A stretch of 64,000 bases of DNA. Origin: Streptomyces tanashiensis. GTDB lineage: Bacteria; Actinomycetota; Actinomycetes; Streptomycetales; Streptomycetaceae. The DNA lies in the NCBI RefSeq assembly GCF_014648895.1, contig NZ_BMRZ01000001.1:1116001-1180000 (forward strand), written 5' to 3'. The translations under genes were made by a program, and so were the position numbers. Positions 57,207 through 64,000 of the stretch are shown here, in pieces (position 1 is the first letter of the stretch; the number at the start of each line of letters is the position of its first letter). The notes beneath the pieces were generated by a model. It did no database searches. It saw nothing but the letters and a program-made list of their open reading frames with translations, and was not told where the DNA came from.

Positions 57207-57234
57207 AGGTATGTGTGTCCTGCCTGATCGTCCA
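57207..57234. other. attR
   Basis: The element-side arm AGGTATGTG (57207-57215) and core ATCGTCCA (57227-57234), followed by native XPB sequence GAGCGACAAG. The arm overlaps the new GGAGG ribosome binding site of XPB. Confidence 0.8.
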
Positions 57235-58852
57235 GAGCGACAAGACGCTGCTCCTGGAGGTCGACCACGAGCTCGCCGAGGCCTGCCGTCGGGCCATCGC
57301 GCCGTTCGCCGAGCTGGAGCGGGCGCCGGAGCACATCCACACCTACCGGGTGACGCCGCTGGGTCTGTGGAACGCGCGGGCCGCCGGGCACGACGCCGAG
57401 CAGGTCGTCGACGCGCTCGTCGAGTACTCGCGGTACCCCGTGCCGCACGCGCTGCTCGTCGACATCGCCGAGACCATGGCCCGGTACGGGCGGCTCACGC
57501 TCTCCAAGCACCCCACGCACGGGCTCGTGCTGACCACGACCGACCGGCCCGTCCTGGAGGAGATCCTCCGGTCGAAGAAGGTGCAGCCGCTGGTCGGCGA
57601 GCGGATCGACGCGGACACCGTGGTCGTGCACCCCTCCGAGCGCGGGCAGATCAAGCAGACGCTGCTGAAGCTGGGCTGGCCGGCCGAGGACCTCGCCGGG
57701 TACGTGGACGGGGAGGCGCACCGGATCGACCTGGCCGAGGACGGCTGGAGCCTGCGCCCGTACCAGAAGCAGGCCGTCGACGGCTTCTGGCACGGCGGCT
57801 CCGGTGTCGTCGTGCTGCCCTGCGGCGCGGGCAAGACGCTGGTCGGGGCCGGGGCGATGGCCCAGGCGAAGGCGACCACGCTGATCCTCGTGACGAACAC
57901 CGTGTCCGCCCGGCAGTGGAAGCACGAGCTGGTGAAGCGGACCTCGCTGACCGAGGACGAGATCGGCGAGTACAGCGGCACCCGCAAGGAGATCCGGCCG
58001 GTCACGATCGCCACGTACCAGGTGCTCACGACCAAGCGGAAGGGCATCTACCCGCACCTGGAGCTCTTCGACTCCCGGGACTGGGGCCTCATCGTCTACG
58101 ACGAGGTGCACCTGCTGCCGGCGCCGGTCTTCAAGTTCACGGCCGACCTCCAGGCCCGCCGCCGGCTCGGGCTGACCGCGACCCTCGTGCGGGAGGACGG
58201 GCGGGAGTCCGACGTGTTCTCGCTGATCGGGCCGAAGCGGTTCGACGCGCCGTGGAAGGAGATCGAGGCGCAGGGGTACATCGCGCCCGCCGACTGCGTC
58301 GAGGTGCGGGTGAACCTGACCGACTCGGAGCGGCTCGCGTACGCGACGGCCGAGGCGGAGGAGAAGTACCGCTTCTGCGCGACGACCGCGACGAAGCGGA
58401 AGGTGACGGAAGCCCTGGTGAAGAGGTTCGAGGGTCAGCAGATCCTCGTCATCGGGCAGTACATCGACCAGCTGGACGAGCTGGGCGAGCACCTCGACGC
58501 CCCGGTGATCAAGGGCGAGACGTCGAACGCGCAGCGGGAGAAGCTCTTCGACGCGTTCCGCAACGGCGAGATCAACGTGCTCGTGGTGTCGAAGGTCGCG
58601 AACTTCTCGATCGACCTGCCGGAGGCGACCGTCGCGATCCAGGTGTCGGGCACCTTCGGGTCCCGGCAGGAGGAGGCACAGCGCCTGGGCCGGGTGCTGC
58701 GGCCGAAGGCGGACGGGCACAAGGCGCACTTCTACTCGGTGGTCGCGCGGGACACGATCGACCAGGACTTCGCGGCGCACCGGCAGCGGTTCCTGGCGGA
58801 GCAGGGGTACGCGTACCGGATCGTGGACGCGGACGAGCTGCTGGCGCCCTAG
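57215..58852 (+). CDS. XPB-type DNA/RNA helicase with replaced N-terminus
   Basis: A 545-residue SF2 helicase of the actinobacterial XPB family: N-terminal DRD-like region, Walker A LPCGAGKTLVG near residue 205, DEVH box IVYDEVHLLPA, and motif VI QEEAQRLGRVLRPKADG. GTG 57215 is preceded by GGAGG five bases upstream. The first three residues (VSC) come from the element, in place of the native VNGP start; from LIVQSDK onward the sequence is native. Expected role: DNA repair or transcription-linked unwinding. Native promoter is now 4.2 kb away. Confidence 0.95.
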   Translation: MSCLIVQSDKTLLLEVDHELAEACRRAIAPFAELERAPEHIHTYRVTPLGLWNARAAGHDAEQVVDALVEYSRYPVPHALLVDIAETMARYGRLTLSKHPTHGLVLTTTDRPVLEEILRSKKVQPLVGERIDADTVVVHPSERGQIKQTLLKLGWPAEDLAGYVDGEAHRIDLAEDGWSLRPYQKQAVDGFWHGGSGVVVLPCGAGKTLVGAGAMAQAKATTLILVTNTVSARQWKHELVKRTSLTEDEIGEYSGTRKEIRPVTIATYQVLTTKRKGIYPHLELFDSRDWGLIVYDEVHLLPAPVFKFTADLQARRRLGLTATLVREDGRESDVFSLIGPKRFDAPWKEIEAQGYIAPADCVEVRVNLTDSERLAYATAEAEEKYRFCATTATKRKVTEALVKRFEGQQILVIGQYIDQLDELGEHLDAPVIKGETSNAQREKLFDAFRNGEINVLVVSKVANFSIDLPEATVAIQVSGTFGSRQEEAQRLGRVLRPKADGHKAHFYSVVARDTIDQDFAAHRQRFLAEQGYAYRIVDADELLAP

Positions 58853-59052
58853 TCGGTGCGCGCCGGGCGGGGTCGGGGGTCCTTGATCCCCGCCTCGGCC
58901 GGGCCGTAGTCGCCCAGAAGGGCTACCGCGGCCGCCGCGCCGCCGAAGGCGCGTATCGCGCGGACGGCGGTGGCGAGGCGGTGGGGGCGGGGGACGGTGG
59001 TCACGAGGGTGAAGGTCGTCGCTGCCATGCCTCCATGATGGAATCCGGACAT
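58849..59052 (-). CDS. small hypothetical protein
   Basis: A product of 59-67 residues; the start may be ATG 59052 or ATG 59028 (MAATTFTLVTTVPRPHRL). A central helix RAIRAFGGAAAAVALLGDYG is followed by a basic/proline-rich tail. It ends across the XPB stop in tail-to-tail overlap. I recall similar short ORFs beside HelD-type genes in Streptomyces; function unknown. Confidence 0.55.
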   Translation of the reverse strand: MSGFHHGGMAATTFTLVTTVPRPHRLATAVRAIRAFGGAAAAVALLGDYGPAEAGIKDPRPRPARTD

Positions 59053-59258
59053 TGCGGATACATCGGCCTGGGGGTGGAACCGGGGTCCGCCTCGCGTCGG
59101 ATCCTGCCCCCTAGGGGCGAAAGCGGTTCGCCCGGGCGCCCGCCCGGAGTTACACTTTCCGGCTTCCCCCGCTTCCCGTTCGTGGAGCGCCGCCGCCCGG
59201 TCGGAAACCGGCGGCCACCTTGTCGTGTCCGCGTATCCACCTGCCCGGAGGCTTCACC

Positions 59259-61280
59259 GTGTCCGTATCCGACCCGCTCTCGCGCGAGCGCGCCCATCTG
59301 ACCTCGTCCCGCGCCGCGCTGCGCGCGATGCGCGAGGACGTCGAGGCGCTCGACATCAAGGACGTCACCGCGAACTGGGTCAACTCCCTGGTGCTCGGGC
59401 GGCAGATCGAGGACCGGATCAAGGCGCTCGCCGACCTCGCGGACACCCCGCTCTTCTTCGGGCGGCTCGACTACCTGCACACCACGCAGGAGGGGCAGCG
59501 CTTCTACATCGGGCGGCGGCACGTCCACGACGCCGACGGCGACCCGATGGTGATCGACTGGCGTGCGCCGGTCTCCCAGCCGTACTACCAGGCGTCGAAG
59601 AAGGACCCGCAGGACGTCGGCCTGCGGCGCCGCTTCGGGTACACCGGTGGCGACCTCACCGCCTACGAGGACGAGCACCTCTCCGACCCCGAGGAGCTGG
59701 AGCACACCAGCCGGCTGCTCCAGGCGGAGATCGAGCGGCCCCGCGTCGGCCCCATGCGGGACATCGTGGCGACGATCCAGCCGGAGCAGGACGGGATCGT
59801 CCGCTCCGACCTGTCGGGGACGGTGTGCGTGCAGGGAGGGCCCGGTACGGGCAAGACGGCCGTCGGCCTGCACCGTGTCGCGTACCTCCTCTACGCGCAC
59901 CGGGAGCGGCTCGCCCGCACCGGCACCCTGGTCATCGGGCCGAACCGTTCCTTCCTGCACTACATCGAGCAGGTCCTCCCCGCGCTCGGCGAGCTGGAGG
60001 TGCAGCAGGCGACCGTCGACGACCTCGTGGCGCACGTCGAGGTGCGGGGCACGGACGAGGCGGCGACCGCCGTCGTCAAGGGCGACGCCCGGATGGCGGA
60101 GGTGCTGCGGCGGGCGGTCCGCTCGCACGTGACGCTGCCGACGGAGTCCCTGATGGTGGTCCGCGGTTCGCGCCGCTGGCGGGTCCCGGCCCACGAACTG
60201 GAGGAGATGGTCCGGGAGTTGCTCGACCGCGACATCCGGTACGGCGCCGCCCGCGAGGCCCTGCCGCAGCGCATCGCGCACGCCGTCCTGGTCCGCATGG
60301 AGGAGGCCGGCGAGGCCCCCGACGACCGGGTGCAGAACGCGGTCGCGCGGAACACGGCGGTGAAGGCCGTCGTGAAGGAGTGCTGGCCGCTCGTCGAGCC
60401 CGCGAAGCTGGTCCTGCGGCTCCTGAGCGACGCCGGCTTCCTCGCCGAGCACGCCGAGGGGCTGCTCACCGAGGACGAGCAGAAGCTGCTGCTCTGGACG
60501 AAGCCCGCGCGGAGCGTGAAGACGGCGAAGTGGTCGGCGGCGGACGCCGTCCTCATCGACGAGACGAAGGACCTGGTCGAGCGGACGCACTCGCTCGGGC
60601 ACGTGGTGCTCGACGAGGCGCAGGACCTGTCCCCCATGCAGTACCGGGCGGTGGGCCGCCGCTGCACGACCGGCTCGGCGACGGTCCTGGGCGACCTGGC
60701 GCAGGGCACGACGCCGTGGGCGACGGAGAGCTGGGCGCAGGCGCTCGGGCACCTGGGGAAGCCGGAGGCGATGGTGGAGGAATTGACCGCCGGCTTCCGT
60801 GTGCCGCGCGAGGTCATCGCGTACGCCTCGCGGCTGCTTCCGCACATGTCGCCGGGGCTCGCGGCGGTGGAGTCGGTCCGGGAGAACCCGGGCTCGCTGG
60901 CCGTCCGCCGCACGGAGGACCTGGACGCGGACACCGTCGCGGCCTGCGTCGAGGCGCTGGCGCACGAGGGCTCCATCGGCCTGATCGCCGCCGACGCGCG
61001 GATCGCGCCGCTCGCGGAGGCGCTGGCGGCGGCCGGTCTGGCGCACCTCTCCCCCGGCGAGGAGACGACGGCCGAGTCCCGGCTGACGCTGGTCCCGGCC
61101 TCGCTCGCGAAGGGTCTGGAGTACGACTACGTGGTCCTGGACGAGCCGGCGGCCGTCGTCGACGGCGAGCCGGACGAGCGGACGGGCCTGCGCCGCCTCT
61201 ACGTGGCGCTGACCCGAGCCGTGTCGGGCCTGACGGTCGTTCACTCGGCGCCGATCCCGGAGCAGTTGGGCGCGCTGTGA
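59259..61280 (+). CDS. HelD-like UvrD-family ATPase
   Basis: A 673-residue UvrD/Rep-type ATPase of the HelD/HelR group: N-terminal coiled-coil-like region (RERAHLTSSRAALRAMREDV), Walker A VQGGPGTGKTAVGLH, the motif II LDEAQDLSPMQ, and late motifs LAKGLEYDYVVLDEP and RRLYVALTRAVSGLTVVH. HelD proteins bind RNA polymerase and recycle it from DNA; the HelR branch confers rifamycin tolerance. I see no rifamycin-associated element upstream, so the HelR assignment is only possible. GTG 59259 follows GGAGG seven bases upstream. It is coupled to the VOC gene (GTGA). Confidence 0.85.
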   Translation: MSVSDPLSRERAHLTSSRAALRAMREDVEALDIKDVTANWVNSLVLGRQIEDRIKALADLADTPLFFGRLDYLHTTQEGQRFYIGRRHVHDADGDPMVIDWRAPVSQPYYQASKKDPQDVGLRRRFGYTGGDLTAYEDEHLSDPEELEHTSRLLQAEIERPRVGPMRDIVATIQPEQDGIVRSDLSGTVCVQGGPGTGKTAVGLHRVAYLLYAHRERLARTGTLVIGPNRSFLHYIEQVLPALGELEVQQATVDDLVAHVEVRGTDEAATAVVKGDARMAEVLRRAVRSHVTLPTESLMVVRGSRRWRVPAHELEEMVRELLDRDIRYGAAREALPQRIAHAVLVRMEEAGEAPDDRVQNAVARNTAVKAVVKECWPLVEPAKLVLRLLSDAGFLAEHAEGLLTEDEQKLLLWTKPARSVKTAKWSAADAVLIDETKDLVERTHSLGHVVLDEAQDLSPMQYRAVGRRCTTGSATVLGDLAQGTTPWATESWAQALGHLGKPEAMVEELTAGFRVPREVIAYASRLLPHMSPGLAAVESVRENPGSLAVRRTEDLDADTVAACVEALAHEGSIGLIAADARIAPLAEALAAAGLAHLSPGEETTAESRLTLVPASLAKGLEYDYVVLDEPAAVVDGEPDERTGLRRLYVALTRAVSGLTVVHSAPIPEQLGAL

Positions 61281-61675
61281 GCCGGGCGGGATCTCTCCAC
61301 CACGTCGAGCTGTGGGTGGGCGACCTGGAGCGGGCCGAGCGGAGCCTCGGCTGGCTGCTCGGGGCGCTGGGGTACACGCCCTTCCAGTCCTGGGAGGGCG
61401 GCCGCAGCTGGGCGCTCGGCTCCTGCTACCTGGTCGTCGAGCAGTCCCCGGCGCGTACGTCGGACCACCACGACCGCCTCCGCCCCGGCCTGAACCACCT
61501 GGCCTTCCACGCGGGCGACAGGTCGGCCGTCGACGCCCTCGCCGCGGAGGCGCCGGCGCACGGCTGGCGGCTGATGTTCGCCGACCGGCATCCGTACGCG
61601 GGCGGCGAGGGCGTCTACGCGGCGTACCTGGAGAACGAGGACGGGTTCGAGGTGGAGCTGGTGGCGGCGGACTGA
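61277..61675 (+). CDS. VOC-superfamily protein coupled to the HelD-like gene
   Basis: A 132-residue VOC/glyoxalase-fold protein: LHHVELWVGDLERAERSLGW with HxE metal-ligand pattern, HLAFHAGDRSAVDALA, and the closing YLENEDGFEVELVAA. It resembles the bleomycin-resistance/fosfomycin-resistance family but the substrate is unknown. GTG 61277 overlaps the HelD-like stop (GTGA), implying coordinated expression. Confidence 0.85.
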   Translation: MSRAGSLHHVELWVGDLERAERSLGWLLGALGYTPFQSWEGGRSWALGSCYLVVEQSPARTSDHHDRLRPGLNHLAFHAGDRSAVDALAAEAPAHGWRLMFADRHPYAGGEGVYAAYLENEDGFEVELVAAD

Positions 61676-61702
61676 CGCCCGGCGTGATCCGGAAGGCAGG
61701 CC

Positions 61703-62590
61703 CTAGAGCGAGGTCGCGTACTCGGCGAGGGCCTCGGTGCGGCTGCGGTGGGCGATTCCGGCGAGCACGAGGTTCGTGTCGCGGTAGTAGTGCTCGGTCA
61801 CCAGGCCCCAGACCAGGGCCCAGCCCCGGCCGCGCGCCCAGGTGGCGTCGTCGACGCCGGCGGCCTCGCGGAAGAGGGACCGGGTGTCGGCGGTGAGCAG
61901 CGTCCAGGCCGGCATGGTGTCGCAGGCGGGGTCCCCGGCGCCGAGGGCGCCGAAGTCGATGACGGCGCTGAGGCGGCCGTCGCGGCCGAGGAGGTTGCCC
62001 GGTAGCAGGTCGCCGTGGATCCAGACGGGCGGGCCGTCCCACTGCGGGAGCCGGAGCACGGACTCCCAGGCGGCCGTGGCGAGTTCGGCGTCGATGGTGC
62101 CGTCGGCCCCGAGGTCGCGGATCGCTCCCACCAGGGAGCCGTCCTCCCAGCCGGTCACCGGGCCGCCCCGCGAGGAGGAGGGTCCGCCGGTGGCGTCGAC
62201 CGCGCGCAGCGCCTTACCGAAGCGTCCCAGTTCGACGGCGGTGTGGGCGAGATCGGTGAGCGGGGCGGTGTGGGCGTCGGCGCCGTCCAGCCAGGCGAAG
62301 ACCGACCAGGCGTGCTCGTAACCCTCGCCGGGCACGCCCTGCCCGACGGGCACGGGGACGGGCAGGGGCAGGTGGGGGGCGAGGTGGGGCAGCCAGCGCT
62401 GCTCCTTCTCCGCCTGCCCGGCCGCCCAGTCGGCCTTCGGCAGCCGTACGGCGAACTCGTCCCCGAGCCGGAACATGGCGTTGTCGGTGCCGGCGGAGTT
62501 CACCTCCCGTACGGGAAGTCCCGCCCATTCGGGGAACTGGGCGGCGATCAGCCGCTCGACGAGGGTGGTGTCGATGCCGGGGGAGGTCAT
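61703..62590 (-). CDS. aminoglycoside phosphotransferase-family kinase
   Basis: A 295-residue kinase-like protein: the APH catalytic block WIHGDLLPGNLL, followed by AVIDFGALGAGDPACD (Asp chelating Mg2+). The N-terminal lobe shows NAMFRLGDEFAVRLPKADWA, typical of APH(3')/Ihk-like enzymes. Substrate unknown; many members phosphorylate sugars or antibiotics. TAACCT (complement of 62598-62603) ends seven bases before the ATG, suggesting a leaderless transcript. Confidence 0.9.
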   Translation of the reverse strand: MTSPGIDTTLVERLIAAQFPEWAGLPVREVNSAGTDNAMFRLGDEFAVRLPKADWAAGQAEKEQRWLPHLAPHLPLPVPVPVGQGVPGEGYEHAWSVFAWLDGADAHTAPLTDLAHTAVELGRFGKALRAVDATGGPSSSRGGPVTGWEDGSLVGAIRDLGADGTIDAELATAAWESVLRLPQWDGPPVWIHGDLLPGNLLGRDGRLSAVIDFGALGAGDPACDTMPAWTLLTADTRSLFREAAGVDDATWARGRGWALVWGLVTEHYYRDTNLVLAGIAHRSRTEALAEYATSL

Positions 62591-62607
62591 GCGCGCGAGG
62601 TTAGCGA

Positions 62608-63198
62608 TCAGCCGTCCGCCGGGCCACGGGATTTCGGGTCCGCGGGCCGGTCGAGGATGAGATCGCCGGCGCGGGAGAGGACTTCGGCGCGGGTGCGGCC
62701 GTCGTGGTCGGCGGCGAGGAAGTGGTGGCCGATGGCCACGCAGAAGGCGATGAGGCTGCGGGCCTCGACCTCGTCGGGGTCGGGACAGAAGGTGCCGATC
62801 ATCTCGCGGAGCAGTTCCATGCGGCGGTTGTCGACCCGGCGCAGGCGCTCGGCGACGGCCTCGTCGCGCCGGGCCCAGTCGCGGACGGCGAGGTCGATGG
62901 GGCGCAGCCGGTCGCCGGAGAAGGTGAGCATGCCGGCGAGGGTGATCAGGGCCCTCGGGTCGCCGCCCTCGTCCTGCCGGACGCGGTCGACGACCTGGTC
63001 GGCGGCCTCCCGCTCCCAGGTGTCGAGCATGGCGGAGAGGAGGGCGTCGCGGTCGGCGAAGTAGCCGTAGAAGCCTCCCTTGGTGACGCCGAGCCGTTTG
63101 GCGAGGGCTTCGACGCGGACGGCGTCGGGCCCGCCGTCGGCGAGGACCCGGAGGCCCTCCTCCACCCATCGTTCGCGTGGCGTGCGTGCGCTGCCCAC
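62608..63198 (-). CDS. TetR-family transcriptional regulator
   Basis: The 196-residue protein has the TetR HTH: VRVEALAKRLGVTKGGFYGY near residues 27-47, and a helical ligand domain. It is divergent from the DUF2867 gene with a 26-bp palindrome between them. The palindrome's ATATACG arms match the local CTATACGC motif seen elsewhere. Ligand and physiological role unknown. ATG 63198 is the only strong start. Confidence 0.9.
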   Translation of the reverse strand: MGSARTPRERWVEEGLRVLADGGPDAVRVEALAKRLGVTKGGFYGYFADRDALLSAMLDTWEREAADQVVDRVRQDEGGDPRALITLAGMLTFSGDRLRPIDLAVRDWARRDEAVAERLRRVDNRRMELLREMIGTFCPDPDEVEARSLIAFCVAIGHHFLAADHDGRTRAEVLSRAGDLILDRPADPKSRGPADG

Positions 63199-63222
63199 GG
63201 TGTGTCCCTCCTCACCCTGCAG

Positions 63223-63248
63223 CCGAATATACGCCTCCGTATATTCGG
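63223..63248. promoter_or_regulatory. 26-bp TetR operator between the divergent pair
   Basis: CCGAATATACG-CCTC-CGTATATTCGG, perfect 11-bp arms with a 4-bp spacer, 25 bp upstream of the TetR start. Confidence 0.8.
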
Positions 63249-63273
63249 TCTGGCATCGTTGAACTCGTCGTTG

Positions 63274-63288
63274 TACGCGAGCGTATAG
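63274..63288. promoter_or_regulatory. second, shorter operator before the DUF2867 gene
   Basis: TACGC-GA-GCGTA (63274-63285) is a perfect inverted repeat; with the next bases it reads GCGTATAG, the reverse complement of CTATACGC found in the operator at 1287. It lies about 30 bp before the DUF2867 start. Confidence 0.5.
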
Positions 63289-63317
63289 AACGTCGAGAAG
63301 TGGAAGGCGGCAGCACC

Positions 63318-63908
63318 ATGAAGCTCCCCGTCACCGAACACACCACCCGGCCGTGGCGGATCCACGCGTTCACCCCCGACTTCACGACCGAGGACGTGTG
63401 GTCCTTCCGCACCCCGGGCGCGGGACCCGACGACTTCCCGCTCGCGCTCGCCGCGATCGCGGCGGGCGCCGGCCTCTCCCGGCAGTCGGGGCCGACCGCC
63501 TTCCTGTTCGCGGTGCGCTGGAAGCTGGGCGCCCTGCTCGGCTGGGACGAGCCCGGGGCGGGCATCGGCCCGCGGGTCCGGTCGCTGCGCGAGCGCATGC
63601 CGGAGGAGCTGACGGCGACGGTGGACCCCGCCCCGGGCCCCGGCCCGTTCACGCCCCTGTACGAGCTGCACGACGAGTGCGCCCGGGAACTGGCGAACAA
63701 GACCGTCCACGGGGTCATGCACCTGGGCTGGGTGGAGACGCCCGACGGGGGCCACGAGCTCCGCATGGCGGTCCTGGTCAAGCCCAACGGCCGCTTCGGC
63801 CGCGCCTACATGGCCCTGATCGCACCCTTCCGGTACCTCGTCGTCTATCCGGCGATGACCCGCCAGTGGGAAGCCGCCTGGCGGGACCGGGAGCGCCTGC
63901 TCGGGTAG
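63318..63908 (+). CDS. DUF2867 family protein
   Basis: A 196-residue protein whose C-terminal half matches DUF2867 (HGVMHLGWVETPDGGHELRM then VLVKPNGRFGRAYMALIAPF). A GGAAGG precedes ATG 63318 by ten bases. DUF2867 proteins are often fused or adjacent to NAD-binding reductases, but none is here. Divergent from the TetR gene and very likely its regulated target. Confidence 0.85.
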   Translation: MKLPVTEHTTRPWRIHAFTPDFTTEDVWSFRTPGAGPDDFPLALAAIAAGAGLSRQSGPTAFLFAVRWKLGALLGWDEPGAGIGPRVRSLRERMPEELTATVDPAPGPGPFTPLYELHDECARELANKTVHGVMHLGWVETPDGGHELRMAVLVKPNGRFGRAYMALIAPFRYLVVYPAMTRQWEAAWRDRERLLG

Positions 63909-63932
63909 GAGGTACGGACCGGGGTACGGGAC

Positions 63933-64000
63933 CTACGCGTCGATCGCCTCGCGCCAGGTGCGGACCGCGTCCGCCGAGACCGGGGCCGTCCAGCCCCGGG
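63933..64000 (-). CDS. C-terminal end of a gene running out of the window
   Basis: The final 22 codons read RGWTAPVSADAVRTWREAID then A and a stop at 63933-63935, in a codon pattern typical of the genome. The family cannot be determined from this fragment. Confidence 0.4.
   Translation of the reverse strand, partial: RGWTAPVSADAVRTWREAIDA

Larger units (their letters stand above)
53049..57234. mobile_element. 4.2-kb serine-integrase element inserted in the XPB helicase gene
   Basis: The junctions share ATCGTCCA (53049-53056 and 57227-57234). Removing the segment joins GTGAATGGGCCACTC-ATCGTCCA to GAGCGACAAG, restoring an unbroken XPB reading frame (VNGPLIVQSDK). Joining the element ends makes a plausible attP with inverted arms AGGTATGTG (57207-57215) and CACATACCT (53074-53082), symmetric about the CA at the end of the core. 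The element has no replication or transfer genes visible. It carries two small ORFs, an XRE/PLD-like regulator, a NUDIX hydrolase, a 67-residue ORF and the integrase. Confidence 0.85.

Noticed and set aside
59053..59258. Possible rifamycin-associated element upstream of the HelD-like gene
   Set aside because: No inverted repeat of the expected kind could be found in the 200 bp before the start.
59001..62042. A 1013-codon frame antisense to the HelD-like gene
   Set aside because: No family features, and the + strand carries all helicase motifs.

Overview
The window is chromosomal DNA of a Streptomyces or very close relative. The evidence is the very high GC content with G/C-biased third codon positions, many GTG and TTG starts, many starts without a Shine-Dalgarno sequence, rare TTA codons confined to signalling genes, and actinobacterial families (AfsA-like enzyme, ScbR-like receptor, DUF3027, DUF2530, DUF2771, futalosine-route menaquinone genes, HelD-like ATPase). 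From memory, the serC to mqnB/mqnD order resembles the S. coelicolor core around SCO4326-SCO4366; I could not check this.

Layout. 1-3.3 kb: end of an FtsX permease, a small membrane protein behind a 32-bp perfect palindrome, and a flavin monooxygenase-like gene divergent from a TetR regulator. 3.5-11.1 kb: a gamma-butyrolactone-type signalling island (afsA-like gene, a LysR fragment and a HAD phosphatase in one operon, a divergent ScbR-like receptor, then a decarboxylase / acyl-adenylating ligase / DMT exporter operon). Three promoter regions from 2.6 to 11.1 kb share an ATACCTTC half-site, and the first two genes of the afsA operon carry early TTA codons. 11.2-31 kb: housekeeping and stress genes, including serC divergent from a large FAD/Fe-S dehydrogenase, two regulator-target pairs with clear operators, a 29-residue membrane protein and two tandem secreted FG-GAP proteins. 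31-52.9 kb: mostly conserved core, with a purine permease, a P-type ATPase, a sacsin/Hsp90-like ATPase, DUF3027, mqnB-mqnD, a cold-shock protein, an iron-box-controlled siderophore importer and a helicase-associated protein.

53.05-57.23 kb: a 4.2-kb integrative element with a large serine integrase, inserted in the first codons of an XPB-type helicase gene. Both junctions carry the core ATCGTCCA. Joining the flanks restores an in-frame N-terminus (VNGPLIVQSDK), and joining the element ends gives an attP-like site with inverted arms AGGTATGTG / CACATACCT. The element gives XPB a new ribosome binding site and GTG start. Its other genes are two tiny ORFs, an XRE regulator with a phospholipase-D-like domain, a NUDIX hydrolase and a 67-residue protein.

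57.2-64 kb: XPB, a HelD-like ATPase coupled to a VOC protein, an aminoglycoside-phosphotransferase-like kinase, and a TetR/DUF2867 divergent pair with a strong palindrome. At least fourteen genes have a TANNNT-like -10 hexamer ending 6-8 nt before a start codon that lacks a Shine-Dalgarno sequence, so leaderless transcription appears common here.
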